Positions 18,794 to 27,149 of a DNA stretch of 64,000 nucleotides are shown here, piece by piece. The notes under the pieces are model-generated. The model was not told the origin of the DNA, did not search any database, and worked only from the letters and a program-made list of their open reading frames with translations. How positions within the stretch are numbered: position 1 is the stretch's first letter; every line of letters starts with the position of its first letter. The position numbers and the translations under genes are program-made. Origin of the DNA: Acidobacteriota bacterium (GTDB lineage Bacteria; Acidobacteriota; Vicinamibacteria; Vicinamibacterales; SCN-69-37); contig JADYYY010000021.1 of the NCBI GenBank assembly GCA_020853395.1, positions 1-64,000 of the forward strand. The letters are read 5' to 3'.

Positions 18794-21099
18794 GCGAGCC
18801 CCCGGGCACGGCGGTACAGCCACTCGCCGCCCATCAACCCCAGCAGCAGGGCGAGCACGATCGGCATGTCCCAGAGCTCGCGTTCCTGCACGACCGTGAT
18901 GCCCTTGCCGCTGTAGCTGATTGCCTCGGGCAGCGCCGCAGCGTCCGCCGCCCGGAAGAACCGGCCCTCGGTGTCCTCGGCGATCCGCTGCAGCAGCGGC
19001 GCGCGCATGCCGGCATCGAAGAACTCCGCATCGCTCGGCGCCACTCGCCACGCGACGGTGCCGCGGCCGACGTCGGCGCCGTCCTTGGCCGTGCCGCCGA
19101 TCGCCACGCGATAGAGGCCGTCCTCCGAGGGCGTGAACCGTCCGTGGTACTCGCCGTCGTGCTCGATGTTCCACTCCATCGGCACGTCCTCGACGCGCCC
19201 CGACGGCGACGTGATCGTGGCGACGATGCGCCCCTCGTTCACGCCCTTGTACTCGCGATCGAAGACGTCCGCGCCGATCGTCACCGGCTCGCCGCGCTGG
19301 ACACGCTCGGGCGCGACGGTCGGCATCACCCGGTCCGGCACGCCATCGATCAGCCAGCGCGCGAGCCGCTGCCAGAAGTCGCGGTGCGTCGTGTCGTCCA
19401 CGGCCATCGTGGCGTGCATGCGCCACATCCAGGTGTCCTGCACCGGCAGCGCCAGCGCCTTGCCGCGCCCGTAGCGCTGCGCGGCGAGCACGACCTGATC
19501 GCGCCCGCCCGACAGCGGGGCCGAGAGCAGGGTCTGCGCCCCGGGCTTGACGTCTCGCGTCGACACGGCGTTCACCGCCGTCAGCGCCGGCAGCGCCGCC
19601 CATTTGGCCGCGGCCGCCTCGGGGCGCTCGGTGATCTGCGCGACGGGATGGCCTTCGCCGAGGCGCGTGGGACGGACCATCAGCTCGAGCGGCGGCAGCA
19701 CCGCCGCCGGCGTCCCGCGTTCGAACGCGATCGGCAGCGCGTCGGCCAGCGGCGTTCCTGCCCACCCGCCCTGCGCGAAGGATCGGAATCCGCCGAGCGC
19801 CATCAACCCGCCGCCGCGCACCGCGACGAACTCCTCGAGCAGGCGCAGTTGCTCGGGCGTGAATGCCGCGGCCTCGATGCTGCCCAGCACGAGACCCCGA
19901 TACGTGAACAGATCCGCGGCCGACGCCGGAAAGCCGTCCGCGAGCTCCTCCGGGCCGTCCACGTTCTTCCGGTAGTACTTGTCGGGCGCGCTGACCGTGG
20001 CTTCCGCGGTCCGCTGGAGAATCACGACCTGCACGTTCGGGTCGTCGCGCGTGGCGAGGTCCACGAACTTGGCTTCGGGCCGCGGCTCGCCCTCGACGTA
20101 GAGGATCTTCTCGCGCCGGCTGTAGACGTCGACGAGCGTATCGCGCTGGTTGTTCTCGACGACCTCTTCGTTCGACTGCACGGGAACGCGGAACCGGATC
20201 GACCGCGCGCCGGCGTCGCCGGCCTTGAAGCGGACCTTCACCGTCATCGCCTCGCCGTCGGCCGGCAGCGTGATGTCCTGCGTGCTGAGCACACGCCCTT
20301 CGTCTTCGACGACGAGCGGCACCTTGGTCCCGGCGTATCCCGACTGCGTGACGACGACGTCGACCACGAGCGAGGCGCCCTGCAGCACACGCCGCGGCGT
20401 CTCGGCACGGCTCACCTGCACGTCGCGCGAGAGCCGCTCTTTCCCGACGCCCACCGCGAACACGGGCATGCCCTGCGCCTTGAGCCCGGCAATGGCCTGA
20501 TCGAGCGTGCGATCGGCGTTGTCGGCCCCGTCGCTGACGACCACCAGGCCGGCGACCGGCAGGCCGGTCATCTCGTTCCGCACGCGTTCGAGCGCATCGG
20601 CGACGCGCGTCGACGTCCCCTGGAACCCGAGCTCGACGGTGGACTGCAGCCGTTCGGCCACCGTCGAGAACCGGAAGACGCGGAGGTTGAACCGCTGCGC
20701 CAGCGCTTTGACGAGCGGACTCTCGTTCGTGCCGAACTGGTCGATCACGTACTGGCTGCGAGGCCGGCCGCCCTCGTCGGTGACGCGCATGCTCCGCGAA
20801 TCGTCCAGCACGATCCCGACGAAGTTCTGCTGCGGCACGGCGACCTTGAGCAGCAGCACGGGCCGCAGCAGCGCGAACAGCGCCACCGCGACGAGGCCAG
20901 TGCGCAGCGCGAGCAGCACGGCCCGGTCCCGTCCGCGCAGCACCGCGACCTGCCAGTAGGTCCAGAGCACGACGGCCGCGGCGGCCAGCACGATCGCGGC
21001 CGTGAACCACATCGATCGCGTGGCGCCCAGTACAAACTGTCCCTGCTCGAACACGAGCCGTTCGTACTTGAACAGAGCGCGGAACAGAGTGTCGAGCAC
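18790..21099 (-). CDS. VWA and glutamine-amidotransferase-like membrane protein
   Basis: A 769-residue protein, first gene of the MoxR/Bat-type unit. Two N-terminal transmembrane helices (about 33-50 and 60-82) precede a VWA-like domain with the MIDAS-type sequence DDSRSM (about 98-103) and VVVSDGADN. A class I glutamine-amidotransferase-like domain follows (GGGLMALGGFRSF), lacking an obvious nucleophilic cysteine, and a C-terminal helix (LALLLGLMGGEWL). The GTG at 21099 has no clear Shine-Dalgarno; TAGAAT lies 12 nt upstream. Such proteins are common beside MoxR in acidobacteria and planctomycetes. Confidence 0.8.
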   Translation of the reverse strand: MLDTLFRALFKYERLVFEQGQFVLGATRSMWFTAAIVLAAAAVVLWTYWQVAVLRGRDRAVLLALRTGLVAVALFALLRPVLLLKVAVPQQNFVGIVLDDSRSMRVTDEGGRPRSQYVIDQFGTNESPLVKALAQRFNLRVFRFSTVAERLQSTVELGFQGTSTRVADALERVRNEMTGLPVAGLVVVSDGADNADRTLDQAIAGLKAQGMPVFAVGVGKERLSRDVQVSRAETPRRVLQGASLVVDVVVTQSGYAGTKVPLVVEDEGRVLSTQDITLPADGEAMTVKVRFKAGDAGARSIRFRVPVQSNEEVVENNQRDTLVDVYSRREKILYVEGEPRPEAKFVDLATRDDPNVQVVILQRTAEATVSAPDKYYRKNVDGPEELADGFPASAADLFTYRGLVLGSIEAAAFTPEQLRLLEEFVAVRGGGLMALGGFRSFAQGGWAGTPLADALPIAFERGTPAAVLPPLELMVRPTRLGEGHPVAQITERPEAAAAKWAALPALTAVNAVSTRDVKPGAQTLLSAPLSGGRDQVVLAAQRYGRGKALALPVQDTWMWRMHATMAVDDTTHRDFWQRLARWLIDGVPDRVMPTVAPERVQRGEPVTIGADVFDREYKGVNEGRIVATITSPSGRVEDVPMEWNIEHDGEYHGRFTPSEDGLYRVAIGGTAKDGADVGRGTVAWRVAPSDAEFFDAGMRAPLLQRIAEDTEGRFFRAADAAALPEAISYSGKGITVVQERELWDMPIVLALLLGLMGGEWLYRRARGLA

Positions 21100-21114
21100 G
21101 GGAGAAATCCGATT

Positions 21115-22338
21115 CTACTCGATTGATCCTGTGGGCCCCGGCGACGTCAGCGCCGCGCGCAGCCGGTGCGCGATTTCGTTCAAGAACACGTCGGGCGCCA
21201 CGGCGATGGCGCCCTGCGCCATCGCCGGCGTGCCTCCGCCCCGGCCGCCCGATCGGCTCAAGACGTCCTTCAGCAACGCCGCCGCGTCGAGCGCCGTCCC
21301 CGCGCTCGACGCCACCACGACCGGCGTCGGCGTGCCGCGGCCGGCGAGCGCGGCAATGGTTCCCGATTCTGATACGACAGCGGAGGCCAGACCTTTCAGC
21401 GCCGCGCCTTCCAGGCCCGGCTCGCTCCTCAGGACGACACGACACGCGCCGATGATCTCGGCGGATCGCCGCAGCTCGGCCGCGCGGAACGCCGCCAGCT
21501 CCTCGTGCGCGCTCCGCAGCGCCCGCGTCGCCTCCCTGAGCTCCGCGTGCATGCGCTCGATCGCCGTGCCGATCTCCTCGACCGGCACCGAGAGGGTGCG
21601 CGTGGCGGCGCCGACGACGTCGCGCGATCGCCGATGCGATGCGAGCGCCCGGATGCCGCAGATGAACGTCACGCGCGTGGCACCCTTGAACCGTTCTGTC
21701 TGCGCGATCGCAATCTGCCCCACCATGCCGGTTCGCGCGACGTGCGTCCCGCCGCACGCCGACAGGTCGAAATCCTCGACCTCCACGAGCCTCAGCAGGC
21801 CGGTGCGCACCGGCTCCTTGCGCAGCGGCAGCCTCGCGGCCTCCTCGGCCGTCGCGAACCGCACCGTCACGGGCCGGTCGTCCCAGATCACCGCGTTCGC
21901 TTCCATCTCGGCGCGGGCGCACTCCTCGACGGTGACGTCGCGCGCCAGATCGATCGTCGAAACCATCGTGCCCATGTGGAAGCTGACCGTGCGCACGCCA
22001 GCGAGCCGGTCGAATGCCGCCGACAGCACGTGCTGGCCCGTGTGCTGCTGCATGTGGTCGAGGCGCCGCGGCCAGTCGATCTCCCCGCGCACGGTGCGTC
22101 CGGGCTTGAGCAACCGATCGACGACGTGCACGACGTCGCCGTCGTCCGTCTCGCCGACCTCCAGCACCGCCGCGTCGCCCAGCCGCCCCATGTCGAACGG
22201 CTGGCCTCCGGACGCCGGATAGAACGCCGACTGGTCGAGGCGCGCGAGCATGCGGCCATCCGCGGCGCGCTCGCACTCCCGCACGATCGCGTCGAACGAT
22301 CGAAGCGTCTGCTCGCCGTAGTAGAGACGAGTCGTCAT
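21115..22338 (-). CDS. Free-standing alanyl-tRNA editing protein (AlaX with DHHA1)
   Basis: This 407-residue protein resembles the editing half of alanyl-tRNA synthetase and probably hydrolyses mischarged Ser- or Gly-tRNA(Ala). The editing zinc site is present: HTGQH (99-103) and CGGTH (195-199). The C-terminal part from about 260 is a coiled coil plus a DHHA1 domain ending with the glycine-rich SGGRGGG segment. No aminoacylation domain exists. The ATG overlaps the queC stop by 4 nt, so it is coupled to the queuosine genes. Confidence 0.87.
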   Translation of the reverse strand: MTTRLYYGEQTLRSFDAIVRECERAADGRMLARLDQSAFYPASGGQPFDMGRLGDAAVLEVGETDDGDVVHVVDRLLKPGRTVRGEIDWPRRLDHMQQHTGQHVLSAAFDRLAGVRTVSFHMGTMVSTIDLARDVTVEECARAEMEANAVIWDDRPVTVRFATAEEAARLPLRKEPVRTGLLRLVEVEDFDLSACGGTHVARTGMVGQIAIAQTERFKGATRVTFICGIRALASHRRSRDVVGAATRTLSVPVEEIGTAIERMHAELREATRALRSAHEELAAFRAAELRRSAEIIGACRVVLRSEPGLEGAALKGLASAVVSESGTIAALAGRGTPTPVVVASSAGTALDAAALLKDVLSRSGGRGGGTPAMAQGAIAVAPDVFLNEIAHRLRAALTSPGPTGSIE

Positions 22339-23036
22339 CGCCCGGCTCCGGACTGCACCCCGTTCACGATCAGCGGATCCGGGATGCCGGCGTCCGCGAA
22401 CCCCCGCGCCCTAAGCTGACAACTGTCGCACCGGCCGCAAGGCGTGCCGTCGGGACGCGGGTCGTAGCAGCTATGGGTCACACTGTAGTCCACGCCCAGC
22501 TCCTGCCCAAGGCGGATGATGCCCGCTTTGGTCAAGTGCTGCAGCGGCGCCCACACTCGCAGCGGGCGACCGCTCACGCCAGCCCGGGTCGCGAGGCTCG
22601 CCAGATACTCGAACGCCGCGATGAACTCCGGGCGGCAGTCCGGATAGCCCGAGTAGTCCAGGGCGTTGACGCCGATCACGATCCGCTCGGCCGACAGCAC
22701 TTCGGCCCATGCCATCGCGAGCGACAGGAGGACGGTGTTTCTCGCCGGCACGTAGGTGGACGGGATGTCGGTGGCGTCGAGAGAGCGATCCTTGGGCACC
22801 TCGCTCGTGCCCAGCAGGGCGGATCCGCCGAACGCGGCGAGGTTCACGTCGAGCTCGACGTGCTTCGCACACCCGAGCGCTCCCGCGACCCGACGCGCCG
22901 CCTCGATCTCCTGCGCGTGGGTCTGCCCGTACCGGACCGTGAGCGCGTACAGCGTCCAGCCCTCACGCCTGGCCAACGCGGCCGCCGTCGTCGAATCCAG
23001 GCCGCCGGAGAGGAGCACTACGGCTGAACCGGCCAT
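22335..23036 (-). CDS. queC: 7-cyano-7-deazaguanine synthase
   Basis: QueC converts 7-carboxy-7-deazaguanine plus ammonia and ATP to preQ0 in queuosine synthesis. The 233-residue protein has the PP-loop motif SGGLDS (10-15), TDIPSTYVPARNT and the C-terminal zinc-binding cysteines HSCYDPRPDGTPCGRCDSC. The ATG at 23036 overlaps the queE stop as TGATG; a longer in-frame opening to 23120 would add 28 residues overlapping queE and is rejected. The order queE-queC-alaX is one coupled unit; queA is 15 kb away. Confidence 0.93.
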   Translation of the reverse strand: MAGSAVVLLSGGLDSTTAAALARREGWTLYALTVRYGQTHAQEIEAARRVAGALGCAKHVELDVNLAAFGGSALLGTSEVPKDRSLDATDIPSTYVPARNTVLLSLAMAWAEVLSAERIVIGVNALDYSGYPDCRPEFIAAFEYLASLATRAGVSGRPLRVWAPLQHLTKAGIIRLGQELGVDYSVTHSCYDPRPDGTPCGRCDSCQLRARGFADAGIPDPLIVNGVQSGAGR

Positions 23037-23677
23037 CACACGCCTCGCGTCTCGGGACTCCAGATGTACTTGTGCGCCTGGAGCTGGAGCCGCGCCGGCA
23101 CGCGGGCGTCGAGCATCCACCGCGCGAGCAGGTCCGGCGCCAGCACGCCGTGCACCGGCGAGAAGTGCACGGCCGCGACACGCGCGGCCAGATCATGGCG
23201 CCGCAAGACGTCCGCGGCGTACTCGAAGTCCGTCCGGTCGGCGATCACGAACTTCACCTCGTCATGGCGAGACAACTGGTCGAGATTCGCCCAGTGCATC
23301 CGTGCGGCTTCGCCGCTGCCCGGACACTTCACGTCGAGGATCGCGACGACGGCGTCCGGAACCTCGTCGATCGGCCGATGGCCGCCCGTCTCGAGCAGCA
23401 CCTCGTAGCCCTCGGCGACGAGACGCGACAGGAGCGCCGGCGCATCGGGCTGGAGCAGCGGTTCGCCTCCCGTGACTTCCACGAGCCGGCAGCCGTACGC
23501 CGCCACCGCGGCCAGCACGTCGTCGATCGACATCTTGCGCCCGCCGGTGAAGGCATACGGCGTGTCGCACCAGGCGCAGCGCAGGTCACACGCCGTGAGC
23601 CGCACGAACACGCACGGCCGGCCCGTGTGGGTCGATTCGCCCTGAATCGACTGGTAGATCTCGTGGACGGTCAGCAC
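23036..23677 (-). CDS. queE: 7-carboxy-7-deazaguanine synthase (radical SAM)
   Basis: QueE rearranges carboxytetrahydropterin to 7-carboxy-7-deazaguanine. The 213-residue protein begins MLTVHEIYQSIQGEST, the usual QueE N-terminus, and carries the radical-SAM cluster motif CDLRCAWC (Cys30, 34, 37) followed by TGGEPLLQ. The GTG at 23677 is chosen over an upstream TTG (23686): a TAGAAT hexamer at 23686-23691 ends 8 nt before it and overlaps the TTG, fitting leaderless transcription and the family N-terminus. It is divergent from the DUF72 gene, whose TACGAT lies 33 bp away. Confidence 0.92.
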   Translation of the reverse strand: MLTVHEIYQSIQGESTHTGRPCVFVRLTACDLRCAWCDTPYAFTGGRKMSIDDVLAAVAAYGCRLVEVTGGEPLLQPDAPALLSRLVAEGYEVLLETGGHRPIDEVPDAVVAILDVKCPGSGEAARMHWANLDQLSRHDEVKFVIADRTDFEYAADVLRRHDLAARVAAVHFSPVHGVLAPDLLARWMLDARVPARLQLQAHKYIWSPETRGV

Positions 23678-23735
23678 TCCGTCCAATTCTACGGCCCCGG
23701 CGCCAGCGCCTCGGGCGGTGTCGTACGATCGCGCG

Positions 23736-24659
23736 GTGATGCCGGTGCGCGTCGGGACCTCCGGGTGGAACTACCCTCAGGGCCGCGGCACGTGGAACGG
23801 GGTGTTCTACCCGGCGAAGCGGACGCGCGGGTTCGACGAGCTGGCCTACTACGCCGAGCACTTCGATACCGTCGAGGTGAACTCGACGTTCTATCGCGTG
23901 CCCCCCGCGGCGCACGTCGAACAGTGGCGGCAGCGTACGCCGCCGTCGTTCGGCTTCTCCGTCAAGCTCAACCAGAAGTTCACGCACCCGGAGCTCTACG
24001 CCGCGCGCGGCGGCGCCTCGGACTGGCACGTCACGCCCGGCGACGTGGATGAATTCCGGATCGCGATCGACCCGCTCGCCGCCGCCGGCCGGCTCCTGGC
24101 GCTCCTCGTCCAGTTCCCGCCGAGCTTCCAATGCGGCACCGAGTCGCTCGACTACGTCGGCTGGCTCGCGGATGCGTTCAGCGCCTATCCGCTGGCCGTC
24201 GAGCTGCGCCATCGCTCGTGGAGCGATCGCGGTGCCGACACCGCGGCCAGGCTCGCGGCGCACGGTGCGGCCTGGGTCCAGATCGACGAGCCCAAGTTCG
24301 CCGGCTCGATCGAGCAGTCGCTCGCCTGGGAGCAGCACGGATCCTCGCTCGTCTACGTGCGGCTGCACGGGCGCAACGCGGCAGCCTGGTGGACGCACGA
24401 GCAGGCGGACGACCGGTACGACTACCTGTATCGCCCGGACGAGCTTCGGCCGTTCGCCGACGCCGCGCGGCGAGCCGCCACGGGTGGTCGTCGGGTGTTG
24501 ATGTACCTGAACAACCACTTCTCGGCAAAGGCGGTCGCGAACGCCGCCGTCCTGAAATCCCAGCTCGGCCAGCTCGTCACGGGCGAGTACCCCCGGCAGA
24601 TCGTCGAGCGGTATCCCGAGCTCGCCGGAATCGTCGCTACTTCTGGCCTGCCTCTTTGA
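23736..24659 (+). CDS. DUF72 family protein
   Basis: A 307-residue TIM-barrel-like DUF72 (YecE-type) protein of unknown biochemical role. Family hallmarks are VGTSGWNYPQGRGTWNGVFYP at the N-terminus, YAEHFDTVEVNSTFYR, FAVELRHRSW-like (here AVELRHRSW) and the C-terminal MYLNNHFSAKAVANA. Adjacent GTG (23736) and ATG (23739) codons can both start it; TACGAT at 23724-23729 ends 6 nt before the GTG, favouring a leaderless start. Its last 23 bp overlap tail-to-tail with the cyclophilin gene. Confidence 0.85.
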   Translation: MMPVRVGTSGWNYPQGRGTWNGVFYPAKRTRGFDELAYYAEHFDTVEVNSTFYRVPPAAHVEQWRQRTPPSFGFSVKLNQKFTHPELYAARGGASDWHVTPGDVDEFRIAIDPLAAAGRLLALLVQFPPSFQCGTESLDYVGWLADAFSAYPLAVELRHRSWSDRGADTAARLAAHGAAWVQIDEPKFAGSIEQSLAWEQHGSSLVYVRLHGRNAAAWWTHEQADDRYDYLYRPDELRPFADAARRAATGGRRVLMYLNNHFSAKAVANAAVLKSQLGQLVTGEYPRQIVERYPELAGIVATSGLPL

Positions 24660-25191
24660 TCGCCACGAGCTTGATCATGTCGGCGTACTGGAGCTTGTCG
24701 ACGACGTCCATGCCCTTGATCACCTGGCCGACGATGACGTGCTTGCCGTTCAGCGAGGGGCTGGGGGCCTTCATGATGTAGAGCTGGCTGTCGGCCGTCT
24801 TCGGATTGCCGCTGTTGGCGAGCCCCACCGTGCCGCGCACGTGCGTGCGCTTCGACAGCTCCGCGACGCCGATCGGGTTGTAGCTCGATCCGGTACCCCA
24901 CGATCCCTGCTTCGTCATGTCGCGCGACTGCGGATCGCCGAACTGGACGAGCGTCGGCTCGACGCGATGGAACCGCTGGCTCCGATAGAAGCTGCGCTTC
25001 ACGAGCCCGACGATGTGCTCGACGCTCTTCGGCGCGTCGCTGGCGAACAACTGGATCTCGATGGGGCCTTTCACGGTGTCGAGCACCAGCACCGGACCGG
25101 CGGCAGCGCCGCGCCCGGCCTGGGCGTGCGCGACGGTGGCCACCAACACGAGTACTCCGATCGCGAACGTCAGAGATTTCCGCATGATCAT
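24637..25191 (-). CDS. Exported cyclophilin-type peptidyl-prolyl isomerase
   Basis: A 184-residue periplasmic cyclophilin. A signal peptide ends near residue 24 (VATVAHAQA). The domain keeps FHRVEPTLVQFGDP, with the catalytic Arg, GTVGLANSGNPKTADSQLYI in place of the usual MANxGPNTNGSQFFI, and HVIVGQVIKGMDVVD. The core positions are conservative variants, so activity is likely but not certain. The ATG at 25191 overlaps the nth stop as ATGA and has GGAGGGAC before it; an ATG two codons downstream (25185) is an alternative. Confidence 0.87.
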   Translation of the reverse strand: MIMRKSLTFAIGVLVLVATVAHAQAGRGAAAGPVLVLDTVKGPIEIQLFASDAPKSVEHIVGLVKRSFYRSQRFHRVEPTLVQFGDPQSRDMTKQGSWGTGSSYNPIGVAELSKRTHVRGTVGLANSGNPKTADSQLYIMKAPSPSLNGKHVIVGQVIKGMDVVDKLQYADMIKLVAIKEAGQK

Positions 25192-25877
25192 CGTCCCTCC
25201 CGTGTGACGCCGATTCTAGGACAATCGCGGCGCACGACACACGCGCCGCAGCGGGGGTACACGGGGCGGCAGACGTTCTGGCCCCACGTGACCAGACGCA
25301 GGTTGACGTCGGCCCACAGCCGGCGCGGCACGACCCGATACAACGCGCGCTCTGTCTCGTCGGGGGTACGCGTCCGCACCCATCCGAGGCGGTTCGCGAG
25401 CCGATGGACGTGGGTGTCGACGCAGATGTTGTCCCGGCTGGCGTGCGCCAGGATCAGCACGAGGTTCGCGGTTTTGCGGCCCACGCCGGGCAGCGTCAGC
25501 AAGTCCTCCATCCGCTCCGGCACGCGGCCGCCGAATCGCTCCACGATCTGCCGGCTCGCCTCGCGGACGTGCCTCGCCTTGATGCGATAGAAGCTCACCG
25601 GGTAGATCAGGCGGCGAATCGCCGGCACCGGCAACTGCGCCAGGGCGGCCGGCGTGCGCGCCACCTCGAAGAGCCGCGTCGACGCGGCGTGCGTCACTGC
25701 ATCCCTCGTCTGCGCCGACAGCATCGTCGCCACGAGCACCCGGAAGGGGTCGCGTCGACTGTCGTCGCTGATCTTCTCGACGGCCAGATCGTCCATGCCG
25801 CGGATCGCGCGGCCAATGGCCGCCAGGACGGTGGCGGGACTCGCGCTCGGACGCGTGGACGATTCGACAAGGGTCAT
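25188..25877 (-). CDS. nth: Endonuclease III
   Basis: Base-excision repair DNA glycosylase/AP lyase for oxidised pyrimidines. The 229-residue protein has the helix-hairpin-helix LPGVGRKTANLV with catalytic Lys135, the catalytic Asp154 in CVDTHVHRL, and the [4Fe-4S] loop C-x6-C-x2-C-x5-C at Cys203, 210, 213 and 219. It follows the BMC locus after 93 bp and is coupled to the cyclophilin gene (ATGA). Nothing suggests a functional link to the microcompartment. Confidence 0.92.
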   Translation of the reverse strand: MTLVESSTRPSASPATVLAAIGRAIRGMDDLAVEKISDDSRRDPFRVLVATMLSAQTRDAVTHAASTRLFEVARTPAALAQLPVPAIRRLIYPVSFYRIKARHVREASRQIVERFGGRVPERMEDLLTLPGVGRKTANLVLILAHASRDNICVDTHVHRLANRLGWVRTRTPDETERALYRVVPRRLWADVNLRLVTWGQNVCRPVYPRCGACVVRRDCPRIGVTREGR

Positions 25878-25970
25878 TCGAACAGTGGCTCGCGGATCGA
25901 ACCGGCGGTTCGGGCCGTCCGGGCGTGCCGGAGCGACCGCATCGCCAAGCGACGCGTCGCCATCGGCCGA

Positions 25971-26216
25971 TCAGTGCCCGTGGCTTCGGCAGTAGTTGCA
26001 GTGGTTACAGGATGCACCCGGTTCGATGACGCAGGCGTCGCCAGTGTTCACGAGCGTGATGTACACGTCCTGGCTGGGATGGCCCGCGCGATCCGCGGGT
26101 CCCACGTGCACAGCCGCTTCGGCAGGCTCGCGGACGTCGGGCGGACGAGACGTGCGCTCGGCGAGCCGGCGCGTGACGAGGTCGCGAACGAGCGCGCGAA
26201 GTTCCTGATCGTTCAT
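25971..26216 (-). CDS. Small BMC-associated protein with helix and CxxCxxC tail
   Basis: An 81-residue protein I cannot name. Residues 1-20 (starting MNDQELRALVRDLV) form an amphipathic helix like the encapsulation peptides of microcompartment cargo. A Pro/Ala/Arg-rich linker (21-48) follows, then DVYITLVNTGDACVIEPG and a C-terminal cysteine cluster, Cys70-x2-Cys73-x2-Cys76, with Cys62 and several His nearby. The cysteines could hold a metal or Fe-S cluster. AGGTGG stands 5 nt before the ATG. It is the last gene of the BMC cluster, 74 bp after the third pentamer gene. A cargo role is inference from its layout and position. Confidence 0.75.
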   Translation of the reverse strand: MNDQELRALVRDLVTRRLAERTSRPPDVREPAEAAVHVGPADRAGHPSQDVYITLVNTGDACVIEPGASCNHCNYCRSHGH

Positions 26217-26290
26217 TCACGCCACCTGCACCGAAAGCCGCTCGAGTCGCCGCGCCCGAAGCGGGGACACGTCGAGCCCAGCTTGCGCGA

Positions 26291-26575
26291 TCAATCCGCC
26301 GCGGGGGGCGCGAGGTCCACCCGGTCGACGATACCGATCACCGCGGCGTCGACTGGCGCAGCCTTCTTCCGGAGCGCCTCCCCGGCCGCGCGTCCTTCGA
26401 GGACGAGCAGCACTCTCTCGCTGACGCCGGCACCCACCGAGTCGATGGCGAGCAGCGGCGCGCCGCGCGGCGCGTCATCGGCGGCGAGCGGCTGCACGAG
26501 CAGCAACTTCGCGCCGACGAGCGCGCGGTGTTTCTGGGTCGAGACGAGCGTGCCGATGACGCGGCCAATCTGCAC
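26291..26575 (-). CDS. BMC vertex protein, EutN/CcmL family (copy 3)
   Basis: A 94-residue single-domain BMC-P protein; such proteins form pentamers that cap the vertices of icosahedral microcompartment shells. Typical segments are the N-terminal RVIGTLVSTQKH, LVGAKLLLVQPL, LLAIDSVGAGVSERVLLV and the C-terminal VDAAVIGIVDRVDL. It begins with GTG, 9 bp after the second pentamer gene. The C-terminal extension LAPPAAD is unique among the three copies. The three paralogues differ enough to imply distinct vertex positions or regulation rather than recent duplication. Confidence 0.92.
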   Translation of the reverse strand: MQIGRVIGTLVSTQKHRALVGAKLLLVQPLAADDAPRGAPLLAIDSVGAGVSERVLLVLEGRAAGEALRKKAAPVDAAVIGIVDRVDLAPPAAD

Positions 26576-26584
26576 GCGGCCTCC

Positions 26585-26857
26585 TCAGCTCGCCTCGACG
26601 TCCCAGTGATCGACGATCCCGATCACGCAGGCGTCCACGGGCGTCTCCGCCGGGAGGAACGGGTAGGACGCCTCGCGTCCCCGCACGAAGAAGACGTGCT
26701 CGCCGGCGCCCGCGCCCGCCGCGTCCACCGCGACGAGCGCGCGGCCGATCGGCGTGCGGTCGGGCCGCACGGGCTGGAGCACCAGCAGCTTGTGGCCGGA
26801 GAGCGCGGGCTGCTTCACGGTGGACACGACGTCGCCGACGACGCGCGCAATTTGCAC
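26585..26857 (-). CDS. BMC vertex protein, EutN/CcmL family (copy 2)
   Basis: A 90-residue BMC-P vertex protein with the same fold markers: RVVGDVVSTVKQ, LSGHKLLVLQPV, LVAVDAAGAGAGEHVFFV and VDACVIGIVDHWDV. It starts with GTG only 3 bp after the first pentamer gene. It carries a Cys in the last strand (VDACVIG) and an aromatic-rich loop (REASYPFLP) in the place where the other copies have short charged loops; these loops line the outer face of pentamers in known structures. Confidence 0.92.
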   Translation of the reverse strand: MQIARVVGDVVSTVKQPALSGHKLLVLQPVRPDRTPIGRALVAVDAAGAGAGEHVFFVRGREASYPFLPAETPVDACVIGIVDHWDVEAS

Positions 26858-26860
26858 GGG

Positions 26861-27130
26861 TCAGTCCTTCAGGTGGACCTGATCGATGACGCCGACGATG
26901 GCGGCGTCGACCGGACAGTCCTTGAGGCCGGCTGCCATCCTCGCCGAGCTTCCGCTGACGATCAGCACGGTCTCGCCGACGCCGGCGTCGACGGTGTCGA
27001 CCGCGACGAGATAGGCGCCGTCGAGGTTGCCCGCCGGGTCGACCGGTCTGGCCAGGAGCAGCTTGCTGCTGACGAGGCGTTCGTCCTTGCGCGTCGCCAC
27101 GACCGTCCCGACCACCTTCGCGAGAATCAT
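26861..27130 (-). CDS. BMC vertex protein, EutN/CcmL family (copy 1)
   Basis: An 89-residue BMC-P protein, first of the three pentamer genes after the hexamer gene. Markers are KVVGTVVATRKD, LVSSKLLLARPVDP, LVAVDTVDAGVGETVLIVSGSSAR and VDAAIVGVIDQVHLKD. It starts at ATG (27130), 19 bp after the BMC-H stop. The SGSSAR loop is the EutN/CcmL consensus and makes this the most canonical of the three copies. Confidence 0.93.
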   Translation of the reverse strand: MILAKVVGTVVATRKDERLVSSKLLLARPVDPAGNLDGAYLVAVDTVDAGVGETVLIVSGSSARMAAGLKDCPVDAAIVGVIDQVHLKD

Positions 27131-27149
27131 GAACGCGAGGGCCGAGCGG

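Noticed and set aside
18008-22276. A single 1422-codon frame covering DUF4159, the VWA gene and the alanyl-tRNA editing gene
   Set aside because: Only its last 261 codons are real coding sequence; the rest is off-frame over two well-supported genes.
23687-23735. A preQ1 or other riboswitch upstream of queE
   Set aside because: Only about 50 bp separate two divergent leaderless-type starts; no room or pseudoknot-like sequence is visible.
24637-24659. A hidden functional element in the 23-bp tail-to-tail overlap of DUF72 and cyclophilin
   Set aside because: Both reading frames are well supported to their stops; short convergent overlaps are ordinary in compact genomes.
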